Under the pieces are notes generated by a model that searched no databases, was not told the origin of the DNA, and worked only from the letters and a program-made list of their open reading frames with translations. Positions 8,544 through 16,459 of a stretch of DNA of 39,120 nucleotides are shown piece after piece. This stretch comes from Pseudomonadota bacterium (GTDB taxonomy: Bacteria > Pseudomonadota > Alphaproteobacteria > Rhodospirillales > Casp-alpha2), in the NCBI GenBank assembly GCA_027624235.1, contig JAQBYB010000021.1:1-39120 (forward strand), read 5' to 3'. Numbering within the stretch: the stretch's first letter is position 1; the number at the start of each line of letters is the position of its first letter. The position numbers and the translations under genes were made by a program.

Positions 8544-9737
8544 CTATTCCTTATTTTCTTTTTTGATTGCACGGACCTTGCCTGCGTCCAGCCTATGGCT
8601 GCATCCCAACCGGGCAGCCTCGGTTTCGCTATCGCTACCGTCTTCCAGGCCGGCAACAGTGATCCAGCCTTCTGACCTGAGGTCAGCGGCGGCCTGTACA
8701 GCCGTTTTAGCAGGCAGGAAAACGCGCGACGCCGGCACGGGCGCGGGCACGGCGCGCAGGACCGTATCCATGAACAACGTGAACCCGGTCGCTGCCTCGC
8801 GATCGCTCCCGAAACCACCATTCGCCAGATAGCGCCCACCATTGCCCAACTCGCCTCTGACGCCTTTCGCAAAAAACGTGAAGGTGACACCGGTGTGATA
8901 TTCAAATCCCCGGTTTTCAACCGGATCGATGGTCATGGTCAGGTCCGGAAGCGCGGACCGGACCCTGTCAACGACATCGTTCAGCAGTTCCAAACCGGCC
9001 AGGGCGTCGCTTTTGAGGCCAAGGCCGCCAAGCACCTTCAATGTGTCGACGGCGGGTCCGGCGGCGGCCAACATGGCGGCCAGTGGTCCCGCCGTGTATT
9101 CGCCCAACTCGTCGCTTAAGCCGGCGACGGCGGCGGCATCTTTGCGATCCAGCGCCTGGCGCAGCCGGGCCTGCAGGTCGGCATTACCACCCTCGCCGGC
9201 CGGGCCGCCGCGGCAAAAATCGGGCACCAGCGTCGGCAGGCCAAGATCGCAGGATAAGTCTTTCACGCCGATGTTTCTAAGCGCGTTCGCCGCCATGACG
9301 ATGACCTCGGTGTCGGCGGCGGCGCCATCCGCGCCGATCAACTCGGCACCGGCCTGGGTGAATTGGCGTTCCGGTCGAAGCTGCGATCCGCGCACCCGTA
9401 ACACCTGCCCGGCATAACTGAGACGCAGCGGACGCGGCGCATTGATCATGCGCGTCGAGGCGATCCGGGCGATCTGGGGCGTCATATCGGCACGCACCCC
9501 CATCATTTTTTGCGAAATAGGGTCCATCAACCGGAAGGTTTGTCCGGCCTGCCCGGCGCCGATCCCGGTCAGCAGGCTTTTCTCGAATTCGATCAGGGGC
9601 GGGGCGACGCGGTCGTATCCGTGGCCTGAAAAATCAGCCAACAGACGGTCCAGCACCGACGCCTCGAAGGCGGCGTCAGGGGCCAGCACATCGGACATTC
9701 CAGCCGGCAAAAGGGCCTTGTCTGCTTTGTTGCTCAT
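8544..9737 (-). CDS. hisZ: ATP phosphoribosyltransferase regulatory subunit
   Basis: HisZ is a catalytically dead paralogue of histidyl-tRNA synthetase that partners the short-form HisG in the first step of histidine synthesis. The class II synthetase-like core is visible: LLPAGMSDVLAPDAA at the N-terminus, motif 2-like MMGVRADMTPQIARI, and the late GYEYHTG-like segment (GFEYHTGVTF). At 397 residues it lacks the anticodon-binding domain of HisS, as expected. hisG is not in the window, so the pair is split in this genome. The start at 9737 lacks a clear Shine-Dalgarno sequence. Confidence 0.9.
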   Translation of the reverse strand: MSNKADKALLPAGMSDVLAPDAAFEASVLDRLLADFSGHGYDRVAPPLIEFEKSLLTGIGAGQAGQTFRLMDPISQKMMGVRADMTPQIARIASTRMINAPRPLRLSYAGQVLRVRGSQLRPERQFTQAGAELIGADGAAADTEVIVMAANALRNIGVKDLSCDLGLPTLVPDFCRGGPAGEGGNADLQARLRQALDRKDAAAVAGLSDELGEYTAGPLAAMLAAAGPAVDTLKVLGGLGLKSDALAGLELLNDVVDRVRSALPDLTMTIDPVENRGFEYHTGVTFTFFAKGVRGELGNGGRYLANGGFGSDREAATGFTLFMDTVLRAVPAPVPASRVFLPAKTAVQAAADLRSEGWITVAGLEDGSDSETEAARLGCSHRLDAGKVRAIKKENKE

Positions 9738-9817
9738 CGTTGGAAACTATTCTGATCAAGGACTAAGAAAAATTCAGCCGGAACCTAACAGATTGCCTCC
9801 GGCTTCACCAGACCCGC

Positions 9818-9833
9818 GGCGGGGATTCCCGCC
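9818..9833 (-). terminator. GC-rich hairpin after the permease gene
   Basis: GGCGGG-GATT-CCCGCC, 6-bp stem and 4-nt loop, starts 9 nt past the stop of the minus-strand permease gene. There is no T-run after it, so it is at best a weak or Rho-assisted terminator or an RNA-stabilising hairpin. Confidence 0.3.
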
Positions 9834-9841
9834 CCTTGGTA

Positions 9842-10927
9842 TTAGCCGGTGATCGTAAATTGATACAAAATCCCGGCGGCAAGCGAGCCGGTCAACGATA
9901 TCATCAGATACCAAGCGAACACCTGCCCCCGGACCAGGGCGAAAACCGCCATCGCCGCGGGAATGGACGTCACCCCACCGGCGACCATGAACGACAGCGC
10001 CGCGCCTTCGGCCATGCCCATATCGATCAACCCGGCCATCAGCGGAATCGCGGCGAAACCGTTCATATAGGCGGGAATACCGGCGGCCACGGCGGCGGGA
10101 ATGGTCCACCAGGCGTCACCGCCAAGCCAATCGGCGACCATGGAAGCGGGGATATAGGCAACCATCAGGCTTTCGATGGCGAACGCCAGGGTCAGCCACT
10201 TACCCAGGAACCAGCCGTTTTCGCCGAGGGAATTGTTAAATTTGCGGCGGCGGGGGGCGTCCTCCCAGAATCGCCACAGGACGCCGTCGCCGGCTTCCTT
10301 GTCCGATGAACATGCCGACCCGCAACATTTGGCGACACCGGCGCTCAACGGATTCTCAAACCAGCCTAAGCGAACAGCGGCCAGAGTGGCAAATCCGCCG
10401 ATCAGGCCAATCCCGAACGCGGCCAGGGTTTTGGCAAGGGTAAAGGGCAGACCCAGGGCGGCGGCGCTGAGGATGAACATTTCCGGGTCCATCAACGGCG
10501 ACGATATCCAGAACGCCATCACCGGCGCCAGGGGGACGCCGGCGGCGAGCAGTCCGGCGACGATGGGAATAACCCCGCACGAACAGAACGGCGACAGGCT
10601 TCCGAACAGGGCGGCGGCGGCAATGGTGGCCGCCGGCCTGCCTGAAAAAACGCGCTGGATCAGCTTTTCCGATCCACTCGCCTGGGCATACGCGGCAACG
10701 GCGATGGAAAATAACAGGAACGGCGAAATCTGCAGCAACGCCACGGCGACGAATTTCAGACTTTCCGGAACCCGGTCCGGGGCAAGCAGGGCAAGCCCCA
10801 GGTAAATCGCCGCCATTGCCCACACCACCTTGTCGATGCCGGACAACCGTTGCCGCAGGGTAGGAAGGAATGGCCGGGGCAGCGGGGTGGTTCGGCTCTT
10901 TACCCCTGTTTCGGGGTGCGCAACCAT
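9842..10927 (-). CDS. Permease of the ArsP / DUF318 family
   Basis: 361-residue inner-membrane permease with about eight to ten hydrophobic helices in two homologous halves. It has the family signature SPFCSCGVIP in the first half and GIPAYMNGFAAIP in the second. Between them is a cytoplasmic loop with a Cys-rich patch (AKCCGSACSS). ArsP members export trivalent organoarsenicals, and relatives are linked to other metalloid or metal stress. The gene starts 3 bp after the stop of an ArsR-type regulator, which fits metal(loid)-inducible export. I do not assign arsP outright, because the substrate cannot be read from sequence and no arsM or arsC gene is nearby. Confidence 0.82.
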   Translation of the reverse strand: MVAHPETGVKSRTTPLPRPFLPTLRQRLSGIDKVVWAMAAIYLGLALLAPDRVPESLKFVAVALLQISPFLLFSIAVAAYAQASGSEKLIQRVFSGRPAATIAAAALFGSLSPFCSCGVIPIVAGLLAAGVPLAPVMAFWISSPLMDPEMFILSAAALGLPFTLAKTLAAFGIGLIGGFATLAAVRLGWFENPLSAGVAKCCGSACSSDKEAGDGVLWRFWEDAPRRRKFNNSLGENGWFLGKWLTLAFAIESLMVAYIPASMVADWLGGDAWWTIPAAVAAGIPAYMNGFAAIPLMAGLIDMGMAEGAALSFMVAGGVTSIPAAMAVFALVRGQVFAWYLMISLTGSLAAGILYQFTITG

Positions 10928-10930
10928 GGC

Positions 10931-11251
10931 TCAGGCGGCCGGGGCGGCGGCGCCATCCGCGTCCTCGAAACCGGTGCAGCATTCGGCGGTCAGAAACGTA
11001 ACCAGATCATCCATGATGCCGGGGCGGGTGAAACAATGCAGGCGCCGACCCTGGCGGCGTTGTTCGACCAAACCGGCCCAGTTCAGTCGGGCAATATGGT
11101 GCGACAGGGTCGATGCCGGAATTTGCAGCCGGCGCTGGATGTCACCGACCACCATGCCGTCGGGGCCGGCCTTGACCAGCAAGCGAAACACCGAAAGCCG
11201 CGTCGGGCTGCCCAGTTCGGACAAACATTTGGCGGCGATTGCTTCGTTCAT
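10931..11251 (-). CDS. ArsR/SmtB-family metal(loid)-responsive repressor
   Basis: 106 residues with a winged helix-turn-helix. LGSPTRLSVFRLLVKAG and IPASTLSHHIARLNWAGLV form the HTH and recognition helix, and RRQGRRLHCF the wing. A C-terminal ECC pair (TAECC) could bind As(III) or a similar thiophilic ligand. It probably represses its own promoter and the downstream permease, with which it forms a two-gene operon. The ATG at 11251 has no Shine-Dalgarno sequence. A promoter-like TTGATT-N17-TAAAGT ends so close that the predicted +1 is the A of ATG, so the transcript may be leaderless. Confidence 0.9.
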   Translation of the reverse strand: MNEAIAAKCLSELGSPTRLSVFRLLVKAGPDGMVVGDIQRRLQIPASTLSHHIARLNWAGLVEQRRQGRRLHCFTRPGIMDDLVTFLTAECCTGFEDADGAAAPAA

Positions 11252-11257
11252 GAGAGC

Positions 11258-11286
11258 ACTTTATCCCAAGGCCAGCCTAAAATCAA
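11258..11286 (-). promoter_or_regulatory. Predicted leaderless promoter of the arsR operon
   Basis: On the minus strand, -35 TTGATT (11281-11286), a 17-bp spacer and -10 TAAAGT (11258-11263). The predicted start site falls on 11251, the first base of the arsR ATG. No ribosome-binding site separates them. Confidence 0.5.
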
Positions 11287-11288
11287 CG

Positions 11289-11312
11289 ATATTTCTAGAA
11301 ATACCGAAATAT
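11289..11312. promoter_or_regulatory. Nested palindromes, probable ArsR operator
   Basis: A 14-bp perfect palindrome TATTTCTAGAAATA (11290-11303) is nested in a wider inverted pair ATATTTC (11289-11295) / GAAATAT (11306-11312). It lies immediately upstream of the predicted -35 of the ArsR operon, where ArsR/SmtB operators are commonly found. Confidence 0.6.
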
Positions 11313-11363
11313 TAAATGATTAAACGCCTCGACCATCCCGGCCTGAAGGGGCTGATCGGAAAT

Positions 11364-11903
11364 CTAAGGGGTGGACAGAATAATGATCGCGGTGATTTCA
11401 GCCGCCGGGTTGACAACCAATCCGGAATAGCCGCGCACCGCCGTGACGGTGCCGTCTTCAGGCGCGCGCAGGGTGGCCTGGCCCAACCGCCAGGCGGCGA
11501 TCACGGCCATCGCCTTGGCGTGCGCCTGTTGGGCCTGGGCCTCGACAAATTGAATCTCCGCCAGTTCGACCTGTTCGCCGGAAGCCGACAGATCGTCGAA
11601 CAATTGGCGGACCCGATCCCGGTTCTTGCTGAGAATTTCGAGTTTTCTGTTGGCCGCCACCAAGGCCGCATCGGCGGCGGATTTTTCCGCCTCGAGCGGG
11701 CGGGTATCGAGCCGCGCCAGGGGCGCACCCGCCTTGATCGGCTGCCCGGCCGTGACCATCACCTTGGCGACAACGCCGGAAACCGGAAAAGCGAGCTTGC
11801 GCTCAAGCGCGAAAGCCGTCCCGGACACTAAGACGATGACCAACACCAGGGCCGCTGCGGGTATTTTTGTCTTATTTGAACTTATCTTGGTCCCGTTGTC
11901 CAA
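11364..11903 (-). CDS. Short HlyD-like periplasmic adaptor
   Basis: 179 residues from a TTG start at 11903, which is preceded by AAGGAAGGAAG. This start puts an N-terminal membrane helix (AAALVLVIVLVSGTAFAL) right at the beginning. An in-frame ATG at 11939 lies deep inside the tolC-like gene and has no good site. The lipoyl-like barrel-sandwich halves (FPVSGVVAKVMVTAGQPIKAGAPLARLD and the later LRAPEDGTVTAVRGYSGLVV) flank a short coiled coil rich in Ala, Glu and Gln. It ends soon after, lacking the beta-barrel and membrane-proximal domains of full-length adaptors. It overlaps the preceding tolC-like gene by 32 bp. No transporter gene follows, so its pump is unknown. Confidence 0.75.
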   Translation of the reverse strand: MDNGTKISSNKTKIPAAALVLVIVLVSGTAFALERKLAFPVSGVVAKVMVTAGQPIKAGAPLARLDTRPLEAEKSAADAALVAANRKLEILSKNRDRVRQLFDDLSASGEQVELAEIQFVEAQAQQAHAKAMAVIAAWRLGQATLRAPEDGTVTAVRGYSGLVVNPAAEITAIIILSTP

Positions 11904-13299
11904 ATCCGCTTCCTTCCTTTGGCGTAAATTGTTGCTCATCCGGCGCATCGGCGGTGCCCAGAATTTCCGCGAGGAAATCCACCGTCATTCCACGAGCCGG
12001 GCCCTCCCCGATCATCGTGGCGAGGCGGGCGCTGTCCACATAAAAGGCCCCGATTGCCTGCAGCAGAATCGCTTCGGCCTTGCTGAAATCTATCATACCG
12101 GTGCCTAAATCCGCGACCCGTTCTTGTTCGTAAAGGCGCTGGCGGTGGGCCAGACGGCGGCCGGAGACATCCAGTTCGGCCCTTGCCGCGATGATCTGTT
12201 GCCAGGAATCGTTGCGATCAATCACCCCTTGTCTGATCTGGCGGCGCAAGGCGCGGCGGCGAACATCAAGCTCCGCCACCACGCGCCGATGTTCAGCGCT
12301 GAGGCGGGAACGCTCCGCCTCCTTGGCGCCGCCGTCATAAAAGGGCACGGTCAAGCGCGCCCCGAAGGCCCAATCATCGCGGGTTTTGGCTTCGCGCGTA
12401 TTGCCGACAAGGTTGCCAAAGGCTTCGATCCTGGGACGGGCGGCGGTGCCGTCCCTCTCAAATGCCAACGCTTCCGCGCGCCTGGTCAGCGCGGCGATCT
12501 CTGGATTGCGTTTTTCGGCCAGGGCAATAATTTTGTCCGTGTCCACATTCTTAGGCCGGCTGGCAGGCGGTTTAGGGTTATCGACCATCTCGCCGGTAAA
12601 GGCGGTTCCGGTCAGATCTTCAAGCCGCAGCCTGAGCGAGCCGTTGAGGCTGCGCTGACGGTAAAAGGTCAGGCGGGTTTGTTCGACCAGGGCCAGCTTT
12701 TCGGCGACATCGATGGCATCGGTGCGGCCCAGGCTCAATCGTTCCTTGGAGATGTTCCATCGCACATAGGCCTGGGCGTGGGCCTGATTCAGGGAATGTA
12801 TGGCGAGGTCCGAGGTATGGAGGTTGAAAAAAACCGCCAACCCTTCCAGAAGAACAATGTTGCGCGCAACGCGCAGCCTTTCCTCGGCCGCCAGGATGTT
12901 TGATCGGGCCGCCTTGACGCGGCTATAGGTCTGACCGAAATCATAGATCGGCTGGACCAGTTCTATTGTACTGATGACATCGGAGTTTCGCGTTTCCGAC
13001 GATATGGTGGATTCAAAGCGTTTCGCCGAAACCGTCCCGGTGAGCGTGGGGTGAAGGTCTGACAGCGCCCCTTCCAGGCGCGCCTGGGCGGCGTCGATAT
13101 CGGCGGCGGCGGCGGCGAAGGCGTATTTACCGTTGGTTTTGATCAAGTCCAGAAGCTTGGCCGGGCTCAGCGCGGCCTGGGGCTCCTGAGCGACGGCCCC
13201 TCTGGGCGCCACGGTGACGGCCAAGGCTATTGCAGCGGCACTGAAGATGCCCTTGATGGCAACCCGCCGAAAAACGCTAAAGCCCGCCCCCCCATTCAT
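11872..13299 (-). CDS. TolC-family outer-membrane channel protein
   Basis: 475 residues. A signal peptide (about residues 8-36, ending GAVAQ) precedes two TolC/OEP repeats. The first contains the conserved VQPIYDFGQTYSRVKAARSN, and the second PFYDGGAKEAERSRLSAEHR, both with long alpha-helical hairpins. It would form the outer-membrane duct of a tripartite exporter or type I secretion system. The ATG at 13299 is 4 bp past the stop of the thioredoxin gene; the frame is open further upstream but only as that gene's shadow. The C-terminal tail is polar and overlaps the start of the adaptor gene. Confidence 0.88.
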   Translation of the reverse strand: MNGGAGFSVFRRVAIKGIFSAAAIALAVTVAPRGAVAQEPQAALSPAKLLDLIKTNGKYAFAAAAADIDAAQARLEGALSDLHPTLTGTVSAKRFESTISSETRNSDVISTIELVQPIYDFGQTYSRVKAARSNILAAEERLRVARNIVLLEGLAVFFNLHTSDLAIHSLNQAHAQAYVRWNISKERLSLGRTDAIDVAEKLALVEQTRLTFYRQRSLNGSLRLRLEDLTGTAFTGEMVDNPKPPASRPKNVDTDKIIALAEKRNPEIAALTRRAEALAFERDGTAARPRIEAFGNLVGNTREAKTRDDWAFGARLTVPFYDGGAKEAERSRLSAEHRRVVAELDVRRRALRRQIRQGVIDRNDSWQQIIAARAELDVSGRRLAHRQRLYEQERVADLGTGMIDFSKAEAILLQAIGAFYVDSARLATMIGEGPARGMTVDFLAEILGTADAPDEQQFTPKEGSGFGQRDQDKFK

Positions 13300-13303
13300 G
13301 GCG

Positions 13304-13828
13304 TTATTTTTCCAGGAGGTATCGGTATAAGGACACCTTGGTCTTATAGACGCCCTCGAGGACGTATTGACCGGCTTTGTTGAATCGTTCCGCGTCCATA
13401 TACCCGGTGACCCGAAGGGCAACCTTGCCATTCTTGTCGTAGAAAATGAATACCGGGGTCGCCCTGACCCGAAGGCTGCCGGCAAGCTGCTTTTCCGTCA
13501 TTTTTTTCCCGCTCGGCGCGGTCACCGGCAGGTCGCCTCGGATGTTTGACATCATCATCGCGAAATTTTTGGAATAGAACTCATTCACTTTGGGGTCGGG
13601 AAAGACCCGCGCGTGCATCTTGGCGCAATAGGGACACCCGGTTTGTTGGAACATGACGACCAGATTTTTCTTTTCCTCAGCCGCCGCCGCGACTTCATCG
13701 GGAAAATTATTATCGACACTTTCAAAGATGAACTCAGCGCGCACGTTCGTGGTCATCAACAGGGATATGAGGGCAATCGCCGCAACGGAAAAAGATTTGA
13801 GCGTCATGGTATTAAATGCATTGTCCAT
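13304..13828 (-). CDS. Periplasmic thioredoxin-fold protein (SoxW-like)
   Basis: 174 residues. An N-terminal signal peptide (LKSFSVAAIALISLLMTTNVRA) is followed by a thioredoxin fold with redox motif CPYC (residues 65-68) and the cis-proline segment RATPVFIFYD. SoxW-like proteins reduce disulfides in the periplasm. The ATG at 13828 is used; an in-frame ATG at 13807 would still leave a full signal peptide, and neither has a clear Shine-Dalgarno. It is the first gene of a three-gene operon with the TolC-like and adaptor genes, which suggests that the exported or periplasmic substrate needs thiol control. A MITE-like element 68 bp upstream carries a candidate promoter for it. Confidence 0.82.
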   Translation of the reverse strand: MDNAFNTMTLKSFSVAAIALISLLMTTNVRAEFIFESVDNNFPDEVAAAAEEKKNLVVMFQQTGCPYCAKMHARVFPDPKVNEFYSKNFAMMMSNIRGDLPVTAPSGKKMTEKQLAGSLRVRATPVFIFYDKNGKVALRVTGYMDAERFNKAGQYVLEGVYKTKVSLYRYLLEK

Positions 13829-13896
13829 TTTTGAACTGTCTTTTTTCAATCCGTGCCACCAAAAGCGGTGGGTCAACACCGGCGGATAACAATAAT

Positions 13897-13995
13897 GGGC
13901 ACCTCTATTAATAGGGAATTCTATGTTATGATCTGTTTAAATTCAATGGGTTAGGTGTATATGTTTTGCAAAAACGGGTATTTATAGAGGTGCCC
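13897..13995. mobile_element. 99-bp MITE-like element with 4-bp target duplication
   Basis: Terminal inverted repeats: the left end GGGCACCTCTATTAATAG and the complemented right end GGGCACCTCTATAAATAC match over 16 of the first 17 bases. TAAT occurs directly on both sides (13893-13896 and 13996-13999), as expected from a 4-bp target-site duplication. The interior is AT-rich and has no ORF. It therefore looks like a non-autonomous miniature inverted-repeat element mobilised in trans. The TIR start and 4-bp duplication recall IS5-type elements, but the parent is not in the window. Confidence 0.8.
13918..13946 (-). promoter_or_regulatory. Promoter inside the MITE, facing the thioredoxin operon
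   Basis: On the minus strand: -35 TTGAAT (13941-13946), 17-bp spacer, -10 TAGAAT (13918-13923, 5 of 6 consensus bases). The predicted start near 13911 lies 83 nt before the thioredoxin ATG. Position and orientation would let the element drive the operon. Confidence 0.5.
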
Positions 13996-14003
13996 TAATA
14001 TTT

Positions 14004-14606
14004 CTATGGCAGCAGCGGAAACGATTTTTCATTAATGGTTTGCCCGACACCGTCGACGATGATGGGAATCATGACGTTGGTCATTTGACGGCTACTGCCG
14101 ACGTTGGTATCGACGCTGCTCCAACCCTGCCAGTGGCGTTTGCCGTCGGTCTTGTTGTCGAGCGTGACGTCAATCCGGAAACTGCTTGGCGTGACCGTCC
14201 GTGTGGCATCCTTGCGGTTCGGGTTGAGGAGTCCGCCGCGGGCCGAATTGAACAGGTTCAAGTGGACCCTTGGCGCGTCGGTGCCTGACTGATCGTGATT
14301 GTTGCTCAATTCAACAATCCGGTTAGGACCGCCACCAGCCCATGTCCCTGCCGCATCCAAGGTTTCAAACGTCAAGATCAGATCGGCGTCCTTGCTGATT
14401 ATGTATCCCTTGCTTTGCAGGGCGCGTTCGAAGTCCTTTTGCATGATTAGGTTGCGGTCGGAGTTGTCCATCGGGCGCACGAAGATCGCCGATCCCGCAG
14501 GCACCGGCTGGAAGGAGACCGCATTCATCAAGGCTTCGGCGTAAACCGCCGCCGTTGCCAATATCCAAACGGAAACAAAGGCGACAAGAAAAATAACGCT
14601 TCTCAT
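14004..14606 (-). CDS. Secreted protein of unknown function
   Basis: 200 residues beginning with a clear signal peptide (MRSVIFLVAFVSVWILATAA, cleavage near AVYAEA). The mature part has the layout FVRPMDNSDRNLIMQKDFERAL, SKGYIISKDADLILTF and a late WQGWSSVDTN segment. This resembles periplasmic proteins of the DUF4136/DUF4410 kind, where a shared-fold domain contains 'aLxxkGy...aDl.l.f', but the similarity is weak and I do not name a family. ATG at 14606; an upstream in-frame start adds residues before the signal peptide and is unlikely. It stops 8 bp from the MITE-like element, so its original downstream sequence has been displaced. Confidence 0.7.
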   Translation of the reverse strand: MRSVIFLVAFVSVWILATAAVYAEALMNAVSFQPVPAGSAIFVRPMDNSDRNLIMQKDFERALQSKGYIISKDADLILTFETLDAAGTWAGGGPNRIVELSNNHDQSGTDAPRVHLNLFNSARGGLLNPNRKDATRTVTPSSFRIDVTLDNKTDGKRHWQGWSSVDTNVGSSRQMTNVMIPIIVDGVGQTINEKSFPLLP

Positions 14607-14827
14607 GGTAAACCGTTCCAAGTTAAAAATTCTCCCAGGACAAAGGCCCCCTGCGGATGAACAAGACGCCAAGCAGGGGACATTGGCTGCTTAGCTTATA
14701 TCAGCAAATTGGATAGGGGAAATACTCTTTCCAGAACGACCTGAAAGGGCTTGTTTTCAGAGGTTTAGGTCTTCTTTATAGGCGTGCCACGATATGCTTT
14801 GCAAGCCAAAGCGAGGATTAGACGTTT

Positions 14828-16459
14828 ATGCAAGATACGCCGACTATTCTTACCAAACCAGGATTTTGGGCCCAGTGTTCCTTGGCCGTGTTACCGGTCG
14901 GTTACATGGTCATGGCGTTTTTGGTGCGTGCTCAAGGCGGCCCGGTGTGGTTGTGGTTTAATCTGGACCCAGACTATTTTTACCTTTTCGATTCGCTCAA
15001 CATTATCAACCTGACGACGCCGGGCCACGTTTACCATCCGGGAACGACGGTCCAGTGGCTTGGCGCTTTGATCTTGAAAGTCGTTCATTGGGGTGCCGCC
15101 GCCGAAGTCATCACGGCGAAGGTCCTGGCCGACCCGGAATCTTCCTTGTCGCTGATATCGACGGTATTCATCCTTATCAACGGGGTCTGCGCCTGGGTTG
15201 TGGGGAGGGTGGCTTTAAGAGTATTCGGCGAGGCGCTGGCGGCATGGTTCCTGCAAATGGCGCCGGTCATATCCATGGTCATCCTCAAGCACAGCTTTCA
15301 CGTCAAGCCGGAGGCGTTGTTGCTGGCGACGGGGCTATTGCTGACCGCGGTTTCGGTGTTGTCGCTGTCGCCGGGTTTGTTGGCGCGGCGGCGCTGGCGT
15401 TTTGCGGTTGCCTTCGGCGTTCTCGCCGGGTTCGGGGTGGCAACCAAAATCACCGCGTTCCCGATATTCCTGTTGCCGTTATTCGTGTTGGCGGGGGCGG
15501 GCGATCGCATTTGGGATGGTTTGAAGCCGATGGCCCTATATGGCGTCGCCGCCCTGGTTGCGCTGATCATCTTCACCCTGCCGGCGATGGGTGCCTATGA
15601 TGTCTTTTTCAATTGGATGATGACCGTTTCCCAGGGCAACGGTGCCTACGGTGGGACGGTGCCGGTCGACCAACTGGTCGCCTATCCCTTGCAGGTTTTA
15701 AAACTGTTCAAGCGTCCGGCCTTTCATGTGCCCTTTATACTGGGCGTTGTGGCGGTAATCTTCGCGCTTCGCCGCCGCACCGGGCCTGCGCCTGAGGTCA
15801 GGCTTCTGGCGGGCGTCTTGGTGGCGCAATTTGCCCATGCGCTGTTGATCGCCAAGCAGCCGAACGCGATATACATGATCCCGTCCTTTGTGCTGATCCC
15901 GCTGGCCTTCGTTTTGGTTTGGCGCCTGGGTGAGCGGCTGTTGGCGCGGCGGTTCTTCCTTGGAATGGCGATATTGCTGGCTATCTTGGTGGTGGCGCAG
16001 GGGGTCGGGGTCTCGAAATTGATCCGGGAGGCGGCGGCAAATAGGGACCAGGCGCTATCGGTTAATATGGATCGCTTCAAAGGCTGCGCCCGGGTCTATT
16101 CCTATGCGGCCTCAAGCCGATCCTACGCTTTACTGTTGGGCGATTATGTCACCGGCGGGCGTTTCGGCAGGCTGTTGGGGGCTACGGGGCCGTCACACGA
16201 TTACTGGTTGGAACACTGGTGGGATCAACGGCGGATGATATTTCGGGATTGGCGCGGACCCACGGACATGTCACGGACCCTGAAGGGCTATCCCTGCGTC
16301 GTCTACCGGGCGACCAATTGGCCGACCGTTGAGCGCTTATTGCCGCAGTTAATATCCGGGCCGGTAGTCGACAAAATATGCAAGGCCGGGGTTGAGACCA
16401 TCGCCACCAAGGGCGTCGATTGCGACGGTCGTCCGCTTCAACCGAAGCCTTCGAAATAA
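14828..16459 (+). CDS. GT-C type membrane glycosyltransferase (PMT/ArnT-like)
   Basis: 543 residues with about eleven to twelve hydrophobic helices followed by a soluble C-terminal domain. The first extracytoplasmic loop contains DPDYFYLFDSLN (Asp47 and Asp49) and HPGTTVQWLG, the place and style of the acidic catalytic motif of GT-C enzymes such as protein mannosyltransferases and ArnT, which use polyprenyl-phosphate sugars on the periplasmic side. Acceptor and sugar cannot be deduced. The ATG at 14828 has GAGG upstream. The stop codon overlaps the start of the gamma-glutamyltransferase gene (TAATG), so the two are translationally coupled. The 221 bp before it hold no recognisable feature. 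Confidence 0.75.
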   Translation: MQDTPTILTKPGFWAQCSLAVLPVGYMVMAFLVRAQGGPVWLWFNLDPDYFYLFDSLNIINLTTPGHVYHPGTTVQWLGALILKVVHWGAAAEVITAKVLADPESSLSLISTVFILINGVCAWVVGRVALRVFGEALAAWFLQMAPVISMVILKHSFHVKPEALLLATGLLLTAVSVLSLSPGLLARRRWRFAVAFGVLAGFGVATKITAFPIFLLPLFVLAGAGDRIWDGLKPMALYGVAALVALIIFTLPAMGAYDVFFNWMMTVSQGNGAYGGTVPVDQLVAYPLQVLKLFKRPAFHVPFILGVVAVIFALRRRTGPAPEVRLLAGVLVAQFAHALLIAKQPNAIYMIPSFVLIPLAFVLVWRLGERLLARRFFLGMAILLAILVVAQGVGVSKLIREAAANRDQALSVNMDRFKGCARVYSYAASSRSYALLLGDYVTGGRFGRLLGATGPSHDYWLEHWWDQRRMIFRDWRGPTDMSRTLKGYPCVVYRATNWPTVERLLPQLISGPVVDKICKAGVETIATKGVDCDGRPLQPKPSK

